The position numbers were made by a program, and so were the translations under genes. From the NCBI GenBank assembly GCA_021781185.1, contig JAJXXI010000018.1, forward strand, positions 1 through 5,344: DNA of 5,344 nucleotides, in the 5' to 3' direction. Source of the stretch: a bacterium (GTDB taxonomy: Bacteria; Verrucomicrobiota; Verrucomicrobiia; Limisphaerales; UBA11358). The notes below the pieces were generated by a model, which ran no database searches, was not told the DNA's origin, and was given only the letters and a program-made list of their open reading frames with translations. Of this stretch, positions 5,016-5,344 are shown piece after piece (the first letter of the stretch is position 1; each line of letters starts with the position of its first letter).

Positions 5016-5183
5016 CCAACGGCCTGCCGCATCGCAAGTTGCTTGTAATCAAGCTAAAGCCGAGCAATGCAAGAGACGTGTCCGGCCTCATCTTTTTTTA
5101 TGGGTCTTCATGATTCGCGCAGAATCCAAAAACCCTCCATTTCCTAGTCGTCGTATGCCGGGAAATTTGCTAGGTTGACCGCA

Positions 5184-5344
5184 ATGATACTGACAACTGA
5201 CGAACTGCATAGTCTGGTTGAACTGATTCATCAATCACCACACATGCTTCTGGGGATGCATTCATTGGGCGGCCAGTCCGGCATTGTGGCCCGGGCGTTT
5301 TTGCCGGACGCCTCCCGCGTAGAAGTCCGGCCGGTGCATGAAAA
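5184..5344 (+). CDS. glgB: 1,4-alpha-glucan branching enzyme, 5' part only
   Basis: Only the first 53 codons lie in the window. The enzyme makes alpha-1,6 branches in glycogen in the cytoplasm. The visible N-terminal domain reads ELHSLVELIHQSPHMLLGMH (residues 7-26), then SGIVARAFLPDASRVEVRPV (32-51) and HE. This is the characteristic GlgB start, in which LLGxHxxG is followed by a VxVRAFxPDAxxVxV strand of the immunoglobulin-like carbohydrate-binding domain (CBM48/E-set). The catalytic GH13 domain lies beyond the window. The ATG at 5184 is chosen because the family similarity begins there; TAGG at 5171-5174 is only a weak ribosome binding site. Its transcription must start in the 307-base gap shared with the element's edge. 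An isoamylase-type protein shares the fold, but the LLGMH motif favours GlgB. Confidence 0.85.
   Translation, partial: MILTTDELHSLVELIHQSPHMLLGMHSLGGQSGIVARAFLPDASRVEVRPVHE

Larger units (their letters stand above)
4877..5183. other. Intergenic region between int and glgB, likely holding the element junction
   Basis: No gene is supported in these 307 bases. GC is visibly lower than in the flanking genes. Small symmetric elements are present: CGCGA (4968-4972) with TCGCG (4988-4992) flanking the self-complementary TTTGCAAA (4974-4981); GCTTG TAAT CAAGC (5041-5054); and GATTC GCGCA GAATC (5112-5126). A run of seven T occurs at 5093-5099 without a convincing GC stem directly before it. The region should contain promoters for the divergent int and glgB genes and one attachment site, but I cannot pick -35/-10 boxes or an att core with confidence. 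No tRNA or tRNA 3' end was recognised. Confidence 0.6.

Noticed and set aside
5090..5100. T-run at 5093-5099 as an intrinsic terminator
   Set aside because: No stable GC stem ends directly before it; the only pairing (GCCG with CGGC) has a loop of about 20 bases. No + strand gene ends nearby.
4975..5178. 67-codon open frame upstream of glgB
   Set aside because: It has a TTG start, no Shine-Dalgarno motif, no domain, and lies in the lower-GC gap that must carry promoters and the junction.
4920..5183. tRNA gene or tRNA 3' end as attachment site
   Set aside because: No T-loop (TTCGANNC) with flanking stem, anticodon arm or acceptor pairing was found on either strand.
1..5344. CRISPR array, riboswitch or diversity-generating retroelement
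   Set aside because: There are no regularly spaced repeats, no reverse transcriptase or variable-repeat pair, and no recognisable riboswitch core.

Overview
The window looks like the right-hand end of an integrated phage-like element sitting directly upstream of a chromosomal glycogen branching enzyme gene. The organism is probably a GC-rich Gram-negative bacterium, most likely of the Verrucomicrobiota. That placement is inference. It rests on the style of the branching enzyme N-terminus, the integrase and helix-turn-helix pair, the scarcity of Shine-Dalgarno motifs before many genes, and a lipoprotein with a DxNxNGIDD tail. No taxonomic marker gene is present.

Positions 1-2476 (+) are a virion structural block. 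It holds the 3' end of a major capsid protein gene and two tandem RNA hairpins. Two very small genes follow, one with a CPHCG motif and one with an LEDG repeat. Next come a short fibre-like protein, a 98-residue unknown, and a DnaT_2-type head-tail connector-like protein. Genes are packed tightly, with overlaps or gaps of a few bases.

Positions 2484-3852 (+) hold a membrane and regulatory block: a single-span membrane protein with a coiled-coil-like tail, an unusual multi-span lipoprotein, and a small MerR/excisionase-like helix-turn-helix protein. The three are joined by 4-base ATGA overlaps. The last two have clear purine-rich ribosome binding sites, unlike the structural genes.

Positions 3824-4876 (-) encode a tyrosine recombinase that converges on, and overlaps by 29 bases, the helix-turn-helix gene. 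It keeps the HxxR, GH and Tyr catalytic positions, but the first catalytic Arg appears to be Ala. The 307-base gap at 4877-5183 has lower GC, several small dyads and one direct repeat, and should hold the element/chromosome junction. From 5184 to the edge is the start of glgB.

The genes read as a mobile element that encodes its own capsid, connector, fibre, membrane proteins and integration machinery. No tail tube, tape measure, baseplate or endolysin gene lies between the connector and the integrase. It could be a prophage whose remaining genes lie to the left, a short-tailed phage, or a capsid-forming satellite; the window cannot decide between these.
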